The notes: generated by a model from the sequence alone, not told the origin. DNA of 50,920 nucleotides from Planomicrobium sp. CPCC 101110 (GCF_007859395.1 NZ_VOHD01000002.1:1-50920); one strand, 5' to 3'. Shown: positions 20,703 to 31,630, counted from the stretch's first letter. Numbers and translations are program-made.

Positions 20703-20712
20703 CCGCTATAGT
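20684..20712 (+). promoter_or_regulatory. glmU promoter
   Basis: TTGAAT at 20684-20689 and TATAGT at 20707-20712 have a 17-base spacer. About 90 bases of untranslated leader follow, in which no riboswitch is recognised. Confidence 0.6.
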
Positions 20713-20801
20713 CAATAAGGAAATATTAATAATTTAATCATTAATCAGCTAAATAATCACGATAAAGAACTACTTTAAAATTAGACGATGGAGGTTTAGG
20801 G

Positions 20802-22172
20802 ATGAATACATATGCAGTAATTTTAGCAGCAGGCCAAGGGACGCGCATGAAGTCGAAACTCTATAAAGTGCTTCACCCTGTATGCGGGATGCCGATGGTT
20901 GAGCATGTAACAGAAAATGTCAGCCAGCTCGGCGTTGAAAAAATTGTTACAATCGTGGGCCATGGCGCAGAAAAAGTTCAGGAGCAGTTAGGGGCTAAAA
21001 GTGAATATGCGCTGCAAGCCGAACAGCTTGGAACAGCCCATGCGGTCCAACAGGCAGCTTCGTTGATAGAAGGAAAGCCTGGCACGACTTTGGTCGTTTG
21101 CGGAGATACGCCGCTTATCCGGCCGGAAACGATGCAAGCTTTGCTTGATCACCATAATGCAGAGAGAGCAAAAGCGACAATCCTTACCGCTATTGCTGAC
21201 AATCCGACAGGATATGGCCGTATTTTGCGCAGCGAAGCGGGAAGTGTTGAACGAATTGTAGAACAAAAAGATGCATCGCCTGAAGAGCAGCTTGTGACAG
21301 AAATCAATACCGGAACTTATTGCTTTGACAATGAATCTCTTTTCGAAGCTCTCAAGCTTGTATCAAATGACAATGTACAGGGCGAATATTATCTGCCGGA
21401 CGTTATTGAGATTTTGCAAAAACAGGGCGAAACGGTGGCTGCGTTTGCAACCGACAGTTTTGAAGAGACGCTGGGAGTCAATGACCGTGTAGCGTTAAGT
21501 GAAGCAGAGCGCATCATGCGCGCGCGCATTGCTGAAAAACATATGCGCGCCGGCGTATCGATTATCGATCCAGCCTCCACATATATCAGTATGCAAGCGG
21601 AAATCGGCAGAGACACGGTTCTTCAACCCAATGTCATGATCGAGGGCAGCGCGAAAATCGGGGAAGATTGCTTTATTTCTTCTGGCACAACGATTTCCAA
21701 CAGCGTCATTGGAGACCGTACAAGCATCCGCTCCTCGCATGTTTACGACAGCGTAGTAGGCGAAGATGCAGCGGTAGGGCCGTTTGCTCATCTCCGTCCC
21801 GAAAGCAGCTTGGGCAATGATGTGAAAATCGGCAATTTTGTCGAAGTGAAAAAAGCGTCTCTTGGCAACAACAGCAAAGTTTCCCATTTAAGCTATATTG
21901 GCGACGCAGAAGTTGGCACAAACGTCAACATCGGATGCGGAACCATTACAGTCAACTATGACGGCAAAAACAAGTACATGACTACAATTGAAGATGACTC
22001 GTTCATCGGATGCAATTCGAACCTGATTGCCCCTGTAACTATCGGCAAAGGATCGTATGTAGCCGCAGGGTCAACCATTTCGAAAAATGTGCCAAGTGAT
22101 GCATTGGCAATCGCAAGGGCTCGCCAGGAAAACAAAGAAGGCTATGTCGCCAAATTAAACGGGAAAAAATAG
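20802..22172 (+). CDS. glmU: Bifunctional UDP-N-acetylglucosamine pyrophosphorylase / glucosamine-1-phosphate N-acetyltransferase
   Basis: GlmU makes UDP-GlcNAc for peptidoglycan and teichoic acid. The 456-residue protein has an N-terminal uridylyltransferase domain ([16 protein letters not shown], 7-22) and a C-terminal left-handed beta-helix acetyltransferase domain ([21 protein letters not shown]). GGAGG lies 12 bases before the ATG. It is followed after 15 bases by prs, forming the conserved gcaD-prs unit. Confidence 0.97.
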   Translation: MNTYAVILAAGQGTRMKSKLYKVLHPVCGMPMVEHVTENVSQLGVEKIVTIVGHGAEKVQEQLGAKSEYALQAEQLGTAHAVQQAASLIEGKPGTTLVVCGDTPLIRPETMQALLDHHNAERAKATILTAIADNPTGYGRILRSEAGSVERIVEQKDASPEEQLVTEINTGTYCFDNESLFEALKLVSNDNVQGEYYLPDVIEILQKQGETVAAFATDSFEETLGVNDRVALSEAERIMRARIAEKHMRAGVSIIDPASTYISMQAEIGRDTVLQPNVMIEGSAKIGEDCFISSGTTISNSVIGDRTSIRSSHVYDSVVGEDAAVGPFAHLRPESSLGNDVKIGNFVEVKKASLGNNSKVSHLSYIGDAEVGTNVNIGCGTITVNYDGKNKYMTTIEDDSFIGCNSNLIAPVTIGKGSYVAAGSTISKNVPSDALAIARARQENKEGYVAKLNGKK

Positions 22173-22187
22173 GAGGGCTCTCACTCG

Positions 22188-23150
22188 ATGGGTTATCAAA
22201 ATACAGATGATAAGCTGAAAATCTTTTCATTGAATTCGAATCAGCAGCTTGCAGAAGAAATTGCGCAAAACGTAGGTATTCCATTAGGAAAATGTTCTGT
22301 AACAAAGTTCAGTGATGGCGAAATCCAAATCAATATTGAGGAAAGTATTCGGGGCTGTGATGTGTTCATCGTACAATCGACTTCTGAACCGGTCAATGAA
22401 AACTTGATGGAGCTACTGATTATGGTGGATGCAGTAAAACGCGCGTCCGCCCGCACAGTCAACGTAGTGATTCCTTATTACGGATATGCACGCCAAGACC
22501 GCAAGGCCCGTTCACGTGAACCGATTACAGCGAAACTTGTTGCGAATTTGTTGGAAACTGCAGGGGTGACGCGTGCAATTGTTTTAGACTTGCATGCACC
22601 TCAAATTCAAGGGTTTTTTGATATTTTGATCGACCATCTATTAGCTGTGCCCCTTCTTTCCGAATACTTTATAAATGACAGCGGCATTGATTTGTCGAAC
22701 GTCATCATTGTGTCGCCGGACCACGGAGGAGTGACTCGCGCCCGGAAAATGGCGGATCGCCTAAAAGCGCCAATCGCTATTATCGATAAGCGCCGACCTC
22801 GGCCGAATGTGTCAGAAGTGATGAACATTATCGGGAATGTCGAAGGCAAAACGGCCATCATCATTGATGACATCATCGATACTGCGGGTACAATGTCGCT
22901 TGCCGCCGGGGCGTTGATTGAAAGCGGAGCGAAAGAAGTTTATGCATGTTCTACGCACCCGGTTCTTTCAGGACCGGCCGTTCAACGGATCAACGATTCG
23001 GTGATCAAGGAATTGGTCATCACTAACTCCATCGCTCTGCCGGAACACAAGAAATCCCCGAAAATCAAGCAATTGTCTGTAGCGAAATTACTGGCGGAAA
23101 CGATTGTCCGCGTCCATGAACAAAAATCTGTAAGCACCCTTTTCGATTGA
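22188..23150 (+). CDS. prs: Ribose-phosphate pyrophosphokinase (PRPP synthetase)
   Basis: Prs makes PRPP from ribose 5-phosphate and ATP for purines, pyrimidines, NAD, His and Trp. The 320-residue protein shows [17 protein letters not shown], the [11 protein letters not shown] flexible-loop region and the PRPP motif [19 protein letters not shown] precedes the start. PRPP is also the effector of the PurR encoded 2.4 kb upstream. Confidence 0.98.
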   Translation: MGYQNTDDKLKIFSLNSNQQLAEEIAQNVGIPLGKCSVTKFSDGEIQINIEESIRGCDVFIVQSTSEPVNENLMELLIMVDAVKRASARTVNVVIPYYGYARQDRKARSREPITAKLVANLLETAGVTRAIVLDLHAPQIQGFFDILIDHLLAVPLLSEYFINDSGIDLSNVIIVSPDHGGVTRARKMADRLKAPIAIIDKRRPRPNVSEVMNIIGNVEGKTAIIIDDIIDTAGTMSLAAGALIESGAKEVYACSTHPVLSGPAVQRINDSVIKELVITNSIALPEHKKSPKIKQLSVAKLLAETIVRVHEQKSVSTLFD

Positions 23151-23177
23151 CTACCAGCTCGGCTGTGCCTAAACTAT

Positions 23178-23203
23178 GTTTGCGCTTCTAGGCGTTAGGG
23201 TAT
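23178..23203 (+). promoter_or_regulatory. SigB-type promoter before ctc
   Basis: GTTTGC at 23178-23183 and a perfect GGGTAT at 23198-23203 with a 14-base spacer match the SigB pattern GTTTAA, 12-15 bases, GGGTAT. The -10 lies 38 bases before the start codon. B. subtilis ctc is a classical SigB-dependent stress gene. Confidence 0.75.
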
Positions 23204-23241
23204 TTATCCATTATGTACTTAACTAATGGAGGGTGACTTAA

Positions 23242-23889
23242 ATGACTGGAAAAATAACGGCACAAAAACGAGAAAGCGGAAAACCACATTCAGTATTAAC
23301 TGATTTGCGAGGAAAAGGGGAAGTCCCGGGCGTGGTCTACGGCTATCAAGTAGAAACTACGCCGATTTCAGTCTCTGAAATCGATTTGATCAAAACTTTG
23401 CGTGAATCTGGACGCAATGGAGTCATTAGTTTAGAAGTAGACGGAAAAACGATTAACGTTGTATTGAGCGACTACCAAATGGATGCATTAAAAGGCAGTT
23501 TCAAGCATGTCGATTTCTTGGCAGTCAATATGTCCGATGAGCTGGAAGTTTCGGTAGCAGTCCATACAATTGGTGAATCTGCGGGCGAAAAAGAAAGCGG
23601 CGTTTTGAACCAGCCAAACCGTGAAGTAACAATCAAAGTAAAACCAGCGGATATTCCAGATGCTTTGGAAATTGATGTGACCACTCTCGCAATTGGCGAT
23701 CATATCACTGTAGGCGACATTCGCAACACCGTCTCGTATGAGATTTTAGAAGATGATGACTTTATCTTGGTTTCCGTTACAGCACCGCGTACGGATGAAG
23801 AGCTTGAAAGCCTTGAAACGCCGACTGGCGAAGACGCTGAACCGGAAGTAATCGGGGAAGATGCTCCAGGCAAAGAAAACGAAGCATAA
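23242..23889 (+). CDS. ctc: Ribosomal protein L25 / general stress protein Ctc
   Basis: Ctc is the long form of bL25, which binds 5S rRNA. The 215-residue protein has the L25 domain over about 1-95 (VPGVVYGYQVETTPISVSE) and the TL5 C-terminal domain with VKPADIPDALEIDVT. An acidic tail follows. GGAGGGTGA precedes the ATG. It follows prs and precedes pth as in B. subtilis, with a SigB-type promoter of its own. Confidence 0.96.
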   Translation: MTGKITAQKRESGKPHSVLTDLRGKGEVPGVVYGYQVETTPISVSEIDLIKTLRESGRNGVISLEVDGKTINVVLSDYQMDALKGSFKHVDFLAVNMSDELEVSVAVHTIGESAGEKESGVLNQPNREVTIKVKPADIPDALEIDVTTLAIGDHITVGDIRNTVSYEILEDDDFILVSVTAPRTDEELESLETPTGEDAEPEVIGEDAPGKENEA

Positions 23890-23905
23890 ATGACACAATG
23901 AAATA

Positions 23906-23938
23906 AGGGGCTGTCAGTCGACAGTCCCTATTTTTTTA
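23906..23938 (+). terminator. ctc terminator
   Basis: The stem AGGGGCTGTC/GACAGTCCCT, with one G-T pair and an AGTC loop, is followed by TATTTTTTT. Confidence 0.9.
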
Positions 23939-23994
23939 TTTAGCGGAGGCTTATGGTAAAATAGAGGGCAGTGAAAAGCAAAGGAAGAGTTATG

Positions 23995-24558
23995 ATGAAA
24001 TTGATAATCGGGCTAGGAAATCCTGGCAAAACATATGCCGGAACACGGCACAATATCGGATTTGAAGTGATAGATTTTTTAGCGGACAAATGGAACTCTC
24101 CTTTGACGCAATCAAAATTCAAAGGGATGTACTCTGTTATCCATCGGCCTGAAGGCAAAGTTATGCTTTTGAAGCCCCTTACTTATATGAATCTGTCAGG
24201 GGAAGCGGTAGGTGCTTTAATGGACTATTACGATATTGCCATTGAAGATATCGTAGTCATCTATGACGATTTGGATTTGCCGACAGGACAGCTTCGGCTG
24301 CGCCAAAAAGGCAGTGCCGGCGGCCACAATGGGATCAAGTCGCTTATTCATCATTTAGGCAGCCAGCAATTCAACCGGATGCGCATCGGCATCGACCGGC
24401 CGCCGGCAGGCATGAAAGTGCCTGATTATGTATTATCGCGGTTTTCTAAAGATGAAGCCCCGGAAGTGGAGGAAGCAGTTAGAAAAAGTGCTGAGGCATG
24501 CGAATTCTGGCTGTCGAAACCGTTCATAGAAGTCATGACTAAGTTCAACGGAACATAA
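23995..24558 (+). CDS. pth: Peptidyl-tRNA hydrolase
   Basis: Pth (SpoVC in B. subtilis) releases tRNA from stalled peptidyl-tRNA. The 187-residue protein begins [11 protein letters not shown], with the catalytic His19 in TRHNIG and MNLSGEAV downstream. AAGGAAG lies 7 bases before ATG 23995; ATG 23992 directly before it is also possible. The spo name is historical, as the enzyme is housekeeping. In B. subtilis the anti-sigma gene fin follows; here it is absent. Confidence 0.96.
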   Translation: MKLIIGLGNPGKTYAGTRHNIGFEVIDFLADKWNSPLTQSKFKGMYSVIHRPEGKVMLLKPLTYMNLSGEAVGALMDYYDIAIEDIVVIYDDLDLPTGQLRLRQKGSAGGHNGIKSLIHHLGSQQFNRMRIGIDRPPAGMKVPDYVLSRFSKDEAPEVEEAVRKSAEACEFWLSKPFIEVMTKFNGT

Positions 24559-24562
24559 TCTC

Positions 24563-24594
24563 GCTTTGGCGCAAATTGCGTCCAGAGCTTTTTT
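24563..24594 (+). terminator. pth terminator
   Basis: GCTTTGG pairs with CCAGAGC (one G-T pair) around the inner CGCA/TGCG stem, and six T follow. Confidence 0.82.
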
Positions 24595-24635
24595 CTGTTT
24601 CTTCTATCTTTTTGCTTGGCCAAGATTCGAAGTGC

Positions 24636-24664
24636 CTGACAAGAGGTATAACCCTTAATATAGT
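24636..24664 (+). promoter_or_regulatory. mfd promoter
   Basis: CTGACA at 24636-24641 and TATAGT at 24659-24664 have a 17-base spacer. It occupies the place where fin lies in B. subtilis. Confidence 0.65.
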
Positions 24665-24698
24665 AAGTTTCACTTTTAACCGGAGAGGAGGAATCTTC

Positions 24699-27600
24699 AT
24701 GGAACATATTCTACAAGCGTTTTCAGAGGATTCTCATACAAAGCGATTTATTGCAGATTTGAAAAAAGGGCAGGATCACCAGTTGATTTCAGGACTTTCG
24801 GGCAGTGCCCGGTCGATTTTTTATCAGACGGTCTGGTCGCAAATGGAACAGCCCTTGTTGATTGTTACGCCGAATTTGCTGCATGCGCAGCGTGTTTATG
24901 ATGATTTGATTAAATTAGTCGGTGAAGACAATGTCCGTTTATACCCGGCAGATGAATTGATTGCGGCAGACATTTCCTTTTCAGGACCTGAACTTAGGGC
25001 GCATCGGATCGATACGCTTGACCACATGAAAAACATTGGCAAAGGCATATACGTCACGCCGGTTGCCGGCATGCGGAAGCTGCTGCCCTCAAAAGCGAAA
25101 TGGGATGCTTCCACACTCCATACCGCGGAAGGAGAAGAACTCGATACACAGGAGTGGCTGTCGAAATTGGTAGCGATGGGCTATTCGCGTACGCCGATGG
25201 TGACCACACCAGGAGAATTCGCCTTGCGCGGAGGGATACTCGATATATATCCATTGAATTTTGAGCATCCGGCCCGCATTGAGCTGTTCGACACCGAAGT
25301 CGATTCTATCCGCCTGTTTTCAGCGGAGGATCAGCGGTCGCTCGAAAAATTGCGGTCCTTGCGCATTCTGCCGGCAAGCGAGCTGGTACTGTCAACGCTT
25401 CAGCAACGAAAGTTGGCAGATCAATTAGAAGACCAGTTGGCCCATACACTGAAGAAAATAAAAGCCGAAGAAACAAAAGAAGCTTTGCTTATGCATATCC
25501 AACATGATATCGACATGCTGCGCCAAGGAGATATACCGGACGGTGTGGCGAAATACGCGGCTTTGGTTGAAGAACAATCCGCCTTTTTAGGCGATTATTT
25601 TCCTGAGGACGGCTTTGTCTTTTATGACGAACTGGGGCGCATCCAGGAAATGACGGAAACGCTGGAGCGGGAAGAAGGCGACTGGATTGTCTCGCTGCTT
25701 GAAGAAGGCAAGTTCCTTCACGATGTCCACTTGGCTTACTCATTCCGTGAAGTCCTTTCTCGTTCAAAACAGAAAATGACATTTTTATCGCTTTTTGTCC
25801 GGACTTTCCCCATGGTGTCCGTGAAAAAATCCGTGGCCTTTTCAAGCAAGCCAATGCAGTCGTTCCACGGCCAGATGAATTTGTTGAAAGCGGAAATCGA
25901 GCGCTGGGAGCTCGCGAAGTTCCGCGTCTTTATCGTGGCCCAAGGCGAGGAGCGCTTGAAAAAAGTTCGCTCTGTACTTGAAGATTATGGCATGGAAGCG
26001 GAAATAGCGGATCCATCCGCCGAACTGCAGGGCGGCAGAGTTTACCTGGTTGACGGAGATTTGTCGAACGGTTTTGAAATGCCGCTTCAGCGCTTTGCGG
26101 TTCTTACCGATTCCGAACTTTTCACCAAACAAGCGAAGAAAAAATCACGCCCGCAAAAAATGACGAACGCCGAGCGCATCAAAAGTTATTCCGAAATCAA
26201 GCCCGGCGATTATATCGTTCATGTCCATCACGGCATCGGCCGCTATGTCGGGATTGAGACGCTTGAAATCGGCGGTGTCCATAAAGATTATTTGCATATT
26301 GTTTATAAAGCCGATGATAAATTGTTTGTGCCAGTCGATCAAATTGATTTGATCCAAAAGTACATTGCTTCCGAGGAGAAAGAGCCAAAACTGCATAAGA
26401 TGGGCGGAGCGGAATGGCAAAAAACCCGCAAGAAAGTATCGGCTGCAGTTCAGGATATTGCAGATGATTTGATCAAGCTGTACGCAGAGCGTGAAGCGCA
26501 GAAAGGCTATGCGTTTTCCGAAGAGCAGGACATGCAGCGCCAGTTCGAAGCGGAATTTCCATATGAAGAAACGGCCGATCAATTGAGGTCGATTGCAGAA
26601 GTGAAAAAGGACATGGAAAAAGAACGTCCGATGGACCGCTTGATTTGTGGCGATGTGGGCTATGGGAAAACCGAAGTGGCGATCCGCGCCGCATTCAAGG
26701 CGGTGCTCGATGGAAAGCAAGTGGCCTTCTTGGTGCCGACAACGATTCTTGCCCAGCAGCATTACGAAACGATGAGTGAACGGTTCAAAGATTATCCGAT
26801 CGAAGTTGGCCTGATGAGCCGATTCCGTTCGAAAAAGCAGCAGACGGAAACGGTCAAAGGGCTGAAAAACGGTTCGGTGGACATCGTGATCGGAACACAC
26901 CGGATTTTGTCGAAAGACTTGGTCTATAAAGATCTGGGATTGCTGATTATTGACGAAGAGCAACGCTTTGGCGTAACCCATAAAGAAAAAATCAAACAGA
27001 TGAAAACCAACGTCGACGTATTAACGCTGACGGCAACGCCGATTCCCCGGACACTGCATATGTCGATGATCGGTGTACGCGATTTGTCGGTTATCGAAAC
27101 GCCGCCTGAAAACCGTTTCCCGGTTCAGAGCTATGTGATGGAATACAACGGGACGCTCGTGCGTGAAGCGATCGAACGGGAAATGGCTCGCGGCGGACAA
27201 GTGTTCTTCTTGTACAACCGGGTAGATGATATGACGCGGAAAGTGGAAGAAATCCAGGCATTGGTGCCAGAAGCGCGCGTCGGCCATGCCCATGGCCAAA
27301 TGACGGAGAGGGAACTGGAATCAGTTATCCTGAGTTTTCTGGACGGCGACTATGACGTGCTTGTGACGACGACGATTATCGAAACCGGGATTGATATTCC
27401 GAATGTCAATACATTAATCATCCATAACGCAGACCGGATGGGCTTGTCCCAGCTTTACCAGCTGCGGGGGCGCGTCGGCCGGTCAAGCCGGGTAGCCTAT
27501 GCCTATTTCATGTATCAGCGCGATAAAGTACTGACCGATGTAGCGGAAAAACGCTTGATGGCAATCAAAGAATTTACGGAGCTCGGTTCCGGCTTCAAGA

Positions 27601-28232
27601 TTGCCATGCGGGATTTAACGATCCGAGGCGCCGGCAATCTGCTAGGTTCGCAACAGCATGGGTTTATTGATTCGGTCGGTTTTGATTTATATTCGCAAAT
27701 GCTGAAAGAAGCAGTGGAAGAACGCCAGACAGGCATCAAAAAAGAAGAAATTCCGGAAATCGAGATTTCTTTGGATATCGATGCTTATATTCCGGACTCT
27801 TACATTAGCGATGGCTACCAGAAAATCCAGATGTACAAACGGGTAAAAGGCATCGAAACAGCAGAAGAAGTGGATGAGCTGCAAGACGAACTGATCGATC
27901 GTTTCGGCGACATGCCGCTTGAAACAGACCGCCTCTTGCGTATTGCCCGCATGAAAGTCTGGGCACGTATGGTGGGAGTAGAGTCGATCAAGCAAAACGG
28001 CAAAATTGTTTCAATCCGTCTGAGCGAAAAAGGAACATCTGCGGTAAATGGCGGAAAACTGGTGGAGGATTCCGCCAAATACGGCCGGGCTGTCGGCTTC
28101 AGCATGTCCGGCCAGCAATTGGTCATGACGATTGACGAAAACAAAACCACAAAGCACCATCCATTCGACGTGCTTGAAGGCATGATGCAGATGCTTCCGG
28201 AATCGCTTCGGGAAGTAAAGTCAATCAGTTAA
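24699..28232 (+). CDS. mfd: Transcription-repair coupling factor
   Basis: Mfd displaces RNA polymerase stalled at DNA damage and recruits UvrA. The protein has 1177 residues, the same as in B. subtilis. N-terminal UvrB-like domains are followed by the RNA-polymerase-interacting CarD-like domain near 500-570 ([15 protein letters not shown]) and RecG-like helicase motors: Walker A GDVGYGKT at 651-658, DEEQ at 752-755, TATPIPRT, and [12 protein letters not shown] 24699 follows GAGAGGAGG; a longer in-frame extension has no support. spoVT, next in B. subtilis, is missing. Confidence 0.97.
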   Translation: MEHILQAFSEDSHTKRFIADLKKGQDHQLISGLSGSARSIFYQTVWSQMEQPLLIVTPNLLHAQRVYDDLIKLVGEDNVRLYPADELIAADISFSGPELRAHRIDTLDHMKNIGKGIYVTPVAGMRKLLPSKAKWDASTLHTAEGEELDTQEWLSKLVAMGYSRTPMVTTPGEFALRGGILDIYPLNFEHPARIELFDTEVDSIRLFSAEDQRSLEKLRSLRILPASELVLSTLQQRKLADQLEDQLAHTLKKIKAEETKEALLMHIQHDIDMLRQGDIPDGVAKYAALVEEQSAFLGDYFPEDGFVFYDELGRIQEMTETLEREEGDWIVSLLEEGKFLHDVHLAYSFREVLSRSKQKMTFLSLFVRTFPMVSVKKSVAFSSKPMQSFHGQMNLLKAEIERWELAKFRVFIVAQGEERLKKVRSVLEDYGMEAEIADPSAELQGGRVYLVDGDLSNGFEMPLQRFAVLTDSELFTKQAKKKSRPQKMTNAERIKSYSEIKPGDYIVHVHHGIGRYVGIETLEIGGVHKDYLHIVYKADDKLFVPVDQIDLIQKYIASEEKEPKLHKMGGAEWQKTRKKVSAAVQDIADDLIKLYAEREAQKGYAFSEEQDMQRQFEAEFPYEETADQLRSIAEVKKDMEKERPMDRLICGDVGYGKTEVAIRAAFKAVLDGKQVAFLVPTTILAQQHYETMSERFKDYPIEVGLMSRFRSKKQQTETVKGLKNGSVDIVIGTHRILSKDLVYKDLGLLIIDEEQRFGVTHKEKIKQMKTNVDVLTLTATPIPRTLHMSMIGVRDLSVIETPPENRFPVQSYVMEYNGTLVREAIEREMARGGQVFFLYNRVDDMTRKVEEIQALVPEARVGHAHGQMTERELESVILSFLDGDYDVLVTTTIIETGIDIPNVNTLIIHNADRMGLSQLYQLRGRVGRSSRVAYAYFMYQRDKVLTDVAEKRLMAIKEFTELGSGFKIAMRDLTIRGAGNLLGSQQHGFIDSVGFDLYSQMLKEAVEERQTGIKKEEIPEIEISLDIDAYIPDSYISDGYQKIQMYKRVKGIETAEEVDELQDELIDRFGDMPLETDRLLRIARMKVWARMVGVESIKQNGKIVSIRLSEKGTSAVNGGKLVEDSAKYGRAVGFSMSGQQLVMTIDENKTTKHHPFDVLEGMMQMLPESLREVKSIS

Positions 28233-28274
28233 TCATCAATGGAATGAGTGGATCCGGTGAACAATGAAGGCATA

Positions 28275-29852
28275 ATGAAATCGTTTATGAAAGGCGCCGT
28301 CCTTCTGACGCTGGCAGGCTTGATGGTCAAGCTTCTCAGCGCGGTATACCGGGTGCCTTTTCAAAACATGGTGGGGGACCAAGGTTTTTACATTTACCAG
28401 CAAGTTTATCCATTCATCGGCATTTTCAGCATCTGGACATCGTACGGCTTTGCGGTGGCAGTGTCGAAAGTGATGGCGGATCATGAAGCGCATCACCACT
28501 CTGTGATTTTGCGTACAGCATTCGGCTGTATTGCCGCCATCTCTGTGCTGGTTTTTGCGGTATTGTTTTTCGGTGCGGATTTGCTGGCGGGGTGGATGGG
28601 GGACGGCAAACTCAGCGGCTTATTGAAAGTCAGTGCCTTTGCTGTCATGCTCATGCCGCCGCTAGCCGTCTTGAAAGGTTATTTTCAGTCAAACAATCAA
28701 ATGGAACCGGTGGCGTATTCACAAGTATGGGACCAAGCCGTTCGAGTAACGATCATCTTAGTCGGTACGTGGCTGCTTGTTTCAAGCGGCGCTTCTCTCT
28801 ATGCCGCAGGACAAATGGCGATGTTCGGTGCAGTAGCAGGCGGCATTGCAGGTCTTTTGCTGTTGATGCGGCACTTTCGGCGAAGCTTCGCCGCTTTGCC
28901 GGAACCTGCTTCTGTTGAAGCAGGACCCATTCTGAAGAAAATATTGTCCATCAGTTTCAGCGTTAGTATGGGTTCGCTCCTGCTCTTGTTTTTCCAGCTG
29001 GTGGATTCCTTTACTGTCTTCCGCCTATTGTCAGAAAGCGGCGTTGAACGCATAGAGGCAATGGAGCAAAAGGGCATTTACGACCGTGGCCAGCCACTTG
29101 TCCAATTCGGCTTATTGATTGCGACTTCACTGTCGCTTGCAATTGTTCCGCTTATTGCCCATATGTCCAAAAAGCAAAGCGGCCGCTCAGCCGATTTATA
29201 TGCGCAGTTAGCGTTTCGTACGTCGTTCCTTTTTGCTTTTGCAGCGGCAACGGGGTTGACGTTTGTAATGCCTTACGTCAATGAAACACTGTTTCAAACA
29301 CAGGAAGAATCGTTTGCGCTTATTGTGTTCAGTTGGCAGATTGTTTGGATGTCCCTGTTGCTTGTACTAAACGCCATCCTTCAGGGTCTTGGCAAAGCAA
29401 AAGTGCCGGCCCTGTTTTTGATTAGCGGCATACTGGTCAAAATCGGCTGCAACTGGCTGCTGATACCGATATGGGGCGTCTTGGGAGCATCGCTTGCGGG
29501 GAACATAGCGCTTGCGCTTATCGTAGCCGGCTTGATTTGGTACTTCAAAAAAGTCTGGCCGCTGCGTTTTGCACCGCTCCGTTATTACAGTTGGCTGTTT
29601 ACTGCCGCCTTTGTGATGTCTGCAGTTGTAGTCTTATGGGCTCTATTATCCGACTGGGTGTTGTTTGATGGGCTGCCGAACCGGATGGCCGCTTTATTTA
29701 CGACGCTCTCGGCAGTTCCGCTTGGAGCGTTCGTCTTTCTCCTTATCATCGCAAAAAGCCGCATTGTTACGGAAAAGGAATGGTACATCATTCCGTTCGG
29801 GCGTAAAATGGCCGGCCTTCAGTTAGCTATAAATTCTAGAAGAAAAAGGTGA
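28275..29852 (+). CDS. yabM: SpoVB/YabM-type MOP-superfamily flippase (polysaccharide/lipid exporter family)
   Basis: This integral membrane protein of about 525 residues has about 14 predicted membrane segments and the MOP/MVF fold. Family features are MKGAVLLTLAGLMVKLLSAV, YRVPFQNMVGDQGFYIYQQVYP, and late PIWGVLGASLAG. Relatives include SpoVB, YabM and the lipid II flippase MurJ/Amj-type proteins, so the cargo may be a lipid-linked precursor. The start is uncertain: ATG 28275 has AAGG 4 bases upstream, while GTG 28248 would add nine residues. It occupies the yabM position, directly after mfd. Confidence 0.85.
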   Translation: MKSFMKGAVLLTLAGLMVKLLSAVYRVPFQNMVGDQGFYIYQQVYPFIGIFSIWTSYGFAVAVSKVMADHEAHHHSVILRTAFGCIAAISVLVFAVLFFGADLLAGWMGDGKLSGLLKVSAFAVMLMPPLAVLKGYFQSNNQMEPVAYSQVWDQAVRVTIILVGTWLLVSSGASLYAAGQMAMFGAVAGGIAGLLLLMRHFRRSFAALPEPASVEAGPILKKILSISFSVSMGSLLLLFFQLVDSFTVFRLLSESGVERIEAMEQKGIYDRGQPLVQFGLLIATSLSLAIVPLIAHMSKKQSGRSADLYAQLAFRTSFLFAFAAATGLTFVMPYVNETLFQTQEESFALIVFSWQIVWMSLLLVLNAILQGLGKAKVPALFLISGILVKIGCNWLLIPIWGVLGASLAGNIALALIVAGLIWYFKKVWPLRFAPLRYYSWLFTAAFVMSAVVVLWALLSDWVLFDGLPNRMAALFTTLSAVPLGAFVFLLIIAKSRIVTEKEWYIIPFGRKMAGLQLAINSRRKR

Positions 29853-29858
29853 TCACCT

Positions 29859-31328
29859 ATGAATACCATTCATATCATCGGCCTCGGGGCGGGGGATTTG
29901 GATCAATTGCCGCTCGGCGTCTATAAAAGCTTGAAAAAAGCGAAAAGGCTTTATGTTCGCACAGCAGACCATCCGGTATTAGCGGAACTGGCCAAGGAAG
30001 GTGTAACGTTTTCCAGTTTTGACACCGTTTATGAAAAACATGATGCGTTTGAACCGGTTTATGCAGAAATTGCAGAAACGCTCATTGGGCTATCAAGAGA
30101 AGAAGAGGTCGTCTACGCGGTGCCTGGTCATCCGCTTGTTGCCGAACAAACCGTACAAAATTTGATCGAAGCTGAAAAAAACGGCGATTGCCGTTTGAGC
30201 ATCGAAGGCGGACACAGCTTTTTGGATGCCTTGTTCGGTGCGCTCCGTATCGATCCAATTGAAGGATTTCAATTGGTCGATGGCACGGAAATGAAAAGCG
30301 GCCAGTTGAACATGACGCAGCATATTCTAATTGCCCAAGTGTATGATTCATTCAGTGCGTCTGAGGTCAAATTGACGCTGATGGAAAAATACCCGGACGA
30401 TTATGCGGTAACGATCGTCACCGCCGCAGGTTCTGCAGCAGAATCGCTTCGCACCGTACCGCTTTATGAACTTGACCGCAGCACAGAAGTGAACAATTTG
30501 ACGACCATTTATGTGCCGCCGGCAAAAGACTATATGCAGCGCTTGCGGGAGTGGCAGACGTTCCGTGATATTGTGGCAGTGCTCAGAAGCCCGGACGGCT
30601 GTCCTTGGGACCGGGAGCAGACCCACGAATCCTTGAGCCCGTATCTGATTGAAGAAGCGCATGAGCTGCTGCAAGCTATCCGCGAGGAAGATGATGAAGC
30701 GATGGCAGAAGAGCTCGGCGATGTGCTCCTGCAAATTTTCCTGCATGCGCAAATAGGCCAGGACAATGGTTATTTCCAGCTTGAAGATGTGCTTGAAGCG
30801 GTCAGTGCAAAAATGATCCGCCGGCATCCCCATGTGTTCGGCGATGTCCGAGTTTCCAGTTCTGATGACGTGCTCGCCAATTGGCAAGCCATCAAGGCGG
30901 AGGAAAAGCCGACATCCGCTTCATTGCTTGAAGGGCAGGAACGTTTTAGTTCCTCGCTTATGACCTCATACAACTACCAGAAAAAAGCGGCGAAAGTCGG
31001 TTTCAGCTGGCCGGATGCGGAAGGTGCCTGGGAAAAATTCCAGGAGGAGCTGCAGGAGTTCCAGGCAGAAGTGGCGAAAGGGTCAAAAGATCGTCAATTA
31101 GATGAGCTGGGAGATTTATTGTTTACGTTGGTTAACATTGCCCGGTTCTTCGATTTGTCGCCGGAAGAAGCAATGCTTCACGCGAACCGGAAATTCCAGC
31201 AGCGCTTCGGCTACGTGGAAAAACGGGTGAACGAAGGTACTGGTGACTTCGGCGATTATACGCTGGAACAGCTTGATGGATTTTGGAAAGAAGCCAAACT
31301 GATGGCACGAAAGGAAGAGGACAAATGA
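29859..31328 (+). CDS. yabN: Tetrapyrrole methylase-like / MazG pyrophosphohydrolase fusion (YabN)
   Basis: This 489-residue fusion has an N-terminal tetrapyrrole (corrin/porphyrin) methylase-like domain over about 1-225 and a C-terminal MazG part. MazG repeats are visible at about 232-330 (SPDGCPWDREQTHESL, EELGDVLLQ) and about 380-480 (LDELGDLLFTLVN, ANRKFQQRFGYV). MazG hydrolyses NTPs to NMP and pyrophosphate and clears aberrant nucleotides; the role of the methylase-like half is unknown. AAGGTGATC precedes the ATG. It overlaps rqcP by 4 bases. Confidence 0.93.
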   Translation: MNTIHIIGLGAGDLDQLPLGVYKSLKKAKRLYVRTADHPVLAELAKEGVTFSSFDTVYEKHDAFEPVYAEIAETLIGLSREEEVVYAVPGHPLVAEQTVQNLIEAEKNGDCRLSIEGGHSFLDALFGALRIDPIEGFQLVDGTEMKSGQLNMTQHILIAQVYDSFSASEVKLTLMEKYPDDYAVTIVTAAGSAAESLRTVPLYELDRSTEVNNLTTIYVPPAKDYMQRLREWQTFRDIVAVLRSPDGCPWDREQTHESLSPYLIEEAHELLQAIREEDDEAMAEELGDVLLQIFLHAQIGQDNGYFQLEDVLEAVSAKMIRRHPHVFGDVRVSSSDDVLANWQAIKAEEKPTSASLLEGQERFSSSLMTSYNYQKKAAKVGFSWPDAEGAWEKFQEELQEFQAEVAKGSKDRQLDELGDLLFTLVNIARFFDLSPEEAMLHANRKFQQRFGYVEKRVNEGTGDFGDYTLEQLDGFWKEAKLMARKEEDK

Positions 31329-31615
31329 GACTCGATAAATTCTTAAAAGTCTCGCGCTTGATCAAGCGCCGGACTTTAGCGAAAGAGGTAGCCGACCAAG
31401 GACGAATTACTGTAAACGGTACAAAAGCGAAAGCCAGCTCCGTCATCAAGGAAAACGACGAACTGCAAATCCGCTTTGGCCAAAAAGTGGTGACCGTACG
31501 CGTTGACTTATTGAAAGAAAACGCGAAAAAAGAAGAAACCGCCAATATGTACACCATCTTAAAAGAAGAGAAACTTGAAAAAGTTGAACCGCAATTTATC
31601 GATGACGAAGCGTAA
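31325..31615 (+). CDS. rqcP: RqcP, S4-domain ribosome quality control factor (YabO)
   Basis: RqcP binds stalled 50S subunits and supports RqcH-driven poly-alanine tailing. The 96-residue protein has an S4 RNA-binding domain: MRLDKFLKVSRLIKRR at 1-16 and GRITVNGTKAKASSVI. ATG 31325 overlaps the yabN stop as ATGA and has GGAAGAGG upstream. In B. subtilis yabP and yabQ (spore genes) follow; here a terminator and the reversed argF-carB-carA unit follow. Confidence 0.95.
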   Translation: MRLDKFLKVSRLIKRRTLAKEVADQGRITVNGTKAKASSVIKENDELQIRFGQKVVTVRVDLLKENAKKEETANMYTILKEEKLEKVEPQFIDDEA

Positions 31616-31630
31616 GGGTTTAGATAACTG

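Noticed and set aside
26145..26981. Long open frame of 278 codons on the minus strand
   Set aside because: It lies wholly inside the helicase part of mfd in the opposite direction, has no family-like motifs and is explained by the codon bias of mfd.
30348..30887. Open frame of 179 codons on the minus strand
   Set aside because: It is a shadow of the MazG part of yabN with no ribosome binding site or recognisable domain.
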